The notes beneath the pieces are model-generated. The model saw only the letters and a program-made list of their open reading frames with translations, did not search any database and was not told the origin of the DNA. From contig CM054184.1 in NCBI GenBank assembly GCA_028829895.1, forward strand, positions 20,037,201 through 20,101,200: a DNA stretch of 64,000 nt, written 5' to 3'. The DNA is from Sinotaia quadrata. Its lineage: Eukaryota; Mollusca; Gastropoda; Architaenioglossa; Viviparidae. Made by a program: the position numbers and the translations under genes. Of this stretch, positions 63,734 to 64,000 are shown in pieces (position 1 is the first letter of the stretch; each line of letters begins with the position of its first letter).

Positions 63734-64000
63734 CTAAATACAGGAAAAAGAATAAAATAAAATTATCAGCTCATATCTTTCCAGCTCTCATCTGTCGTCA
63801 TCAAATAATGCTTCTGCCTTAATAGCTTCTTCAGTCAATGGTCAGCTGGGTTACTTCTTTGACAGGTACAATTCTTTACAGGCGTATAGTAACCCAAGAG
63901 GTTCCAATTTCGAGCACTGGTCTCTTTTCTTCTATTAAAACTGAAATCATTGATTCTATATATGGTTATGAGGTTTGCGTAACTCTCTGTACATTGACAC
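63734..64000. other. Unassigned end of window
   Basis: No gene or repeat recognised. Confidence 0.5.

Overview
The window is animal nuclear DNA: AT-rich, with short exons bounded by GT-AG splice sites, long introns, and very many microsatellites and minisatellites. Base composition, intron style and an aldehyde oxidase of the type seen in insects and other invertebrates fit a lophotrochozoan, most likely a mollusc. The species cannot be told from the sequence.

Layout. (1) 1-4,254 is AT-rich DNA without a recognisable gene; it holds a roughly 600 bp inverted-repeat element (3,455-4,061). (2) 4,255-12,198, + strand, holds the 3' part of a gene for a single-pass membrane protein. Six exons with compatible phases give an extracellular fragment, a Thr/Ser stalk, one transmembrane helix, a basic juxtamembrane segment and an acidic Ser/Asn-rich tail ending in a stop. 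(3) 15,510-18,500 has tail-like coding fragments, some visibly frameshifted, which may be alternative or decayed 3' exons. (4) 20,651-55,082, + strand, is a nearly complete molybdo-flavoprotein gene with 33 recognisable coding exons (about 1,313 codons). It has two [2Fe-2S] clusters, an FAD domain and a molybdopterin domain, and is best called an aldehyde oxidase of the insect AOX / XDH-like type. Only a few N-terminal residues (start codon exon) are unresolved. (5) 61,468-61,596, - strand, is one cysteine-rich EGF/EB-like exon of a convergent gene. (6) 62,074-63,729 is a 1.66 kb DNA transposon with perfect 20 bp terminal inverted repeats and TTAA target duplications. It carries a short transposase-like ORF and is probably Kolobok/T2-like and non-autonomous.

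The most unusual feature is how often tandem repeats start on, or copy, an exon-intron junction. At seven junctions the splice donor or acceptor is itself part of the repeated unit, so decoy splice sites lie beside the real one. One of these would add 16 residues in frame to the oxidase. Many ORFs over 60 codons in the window are only minisatellite arrays read through and are not annotated as genes.
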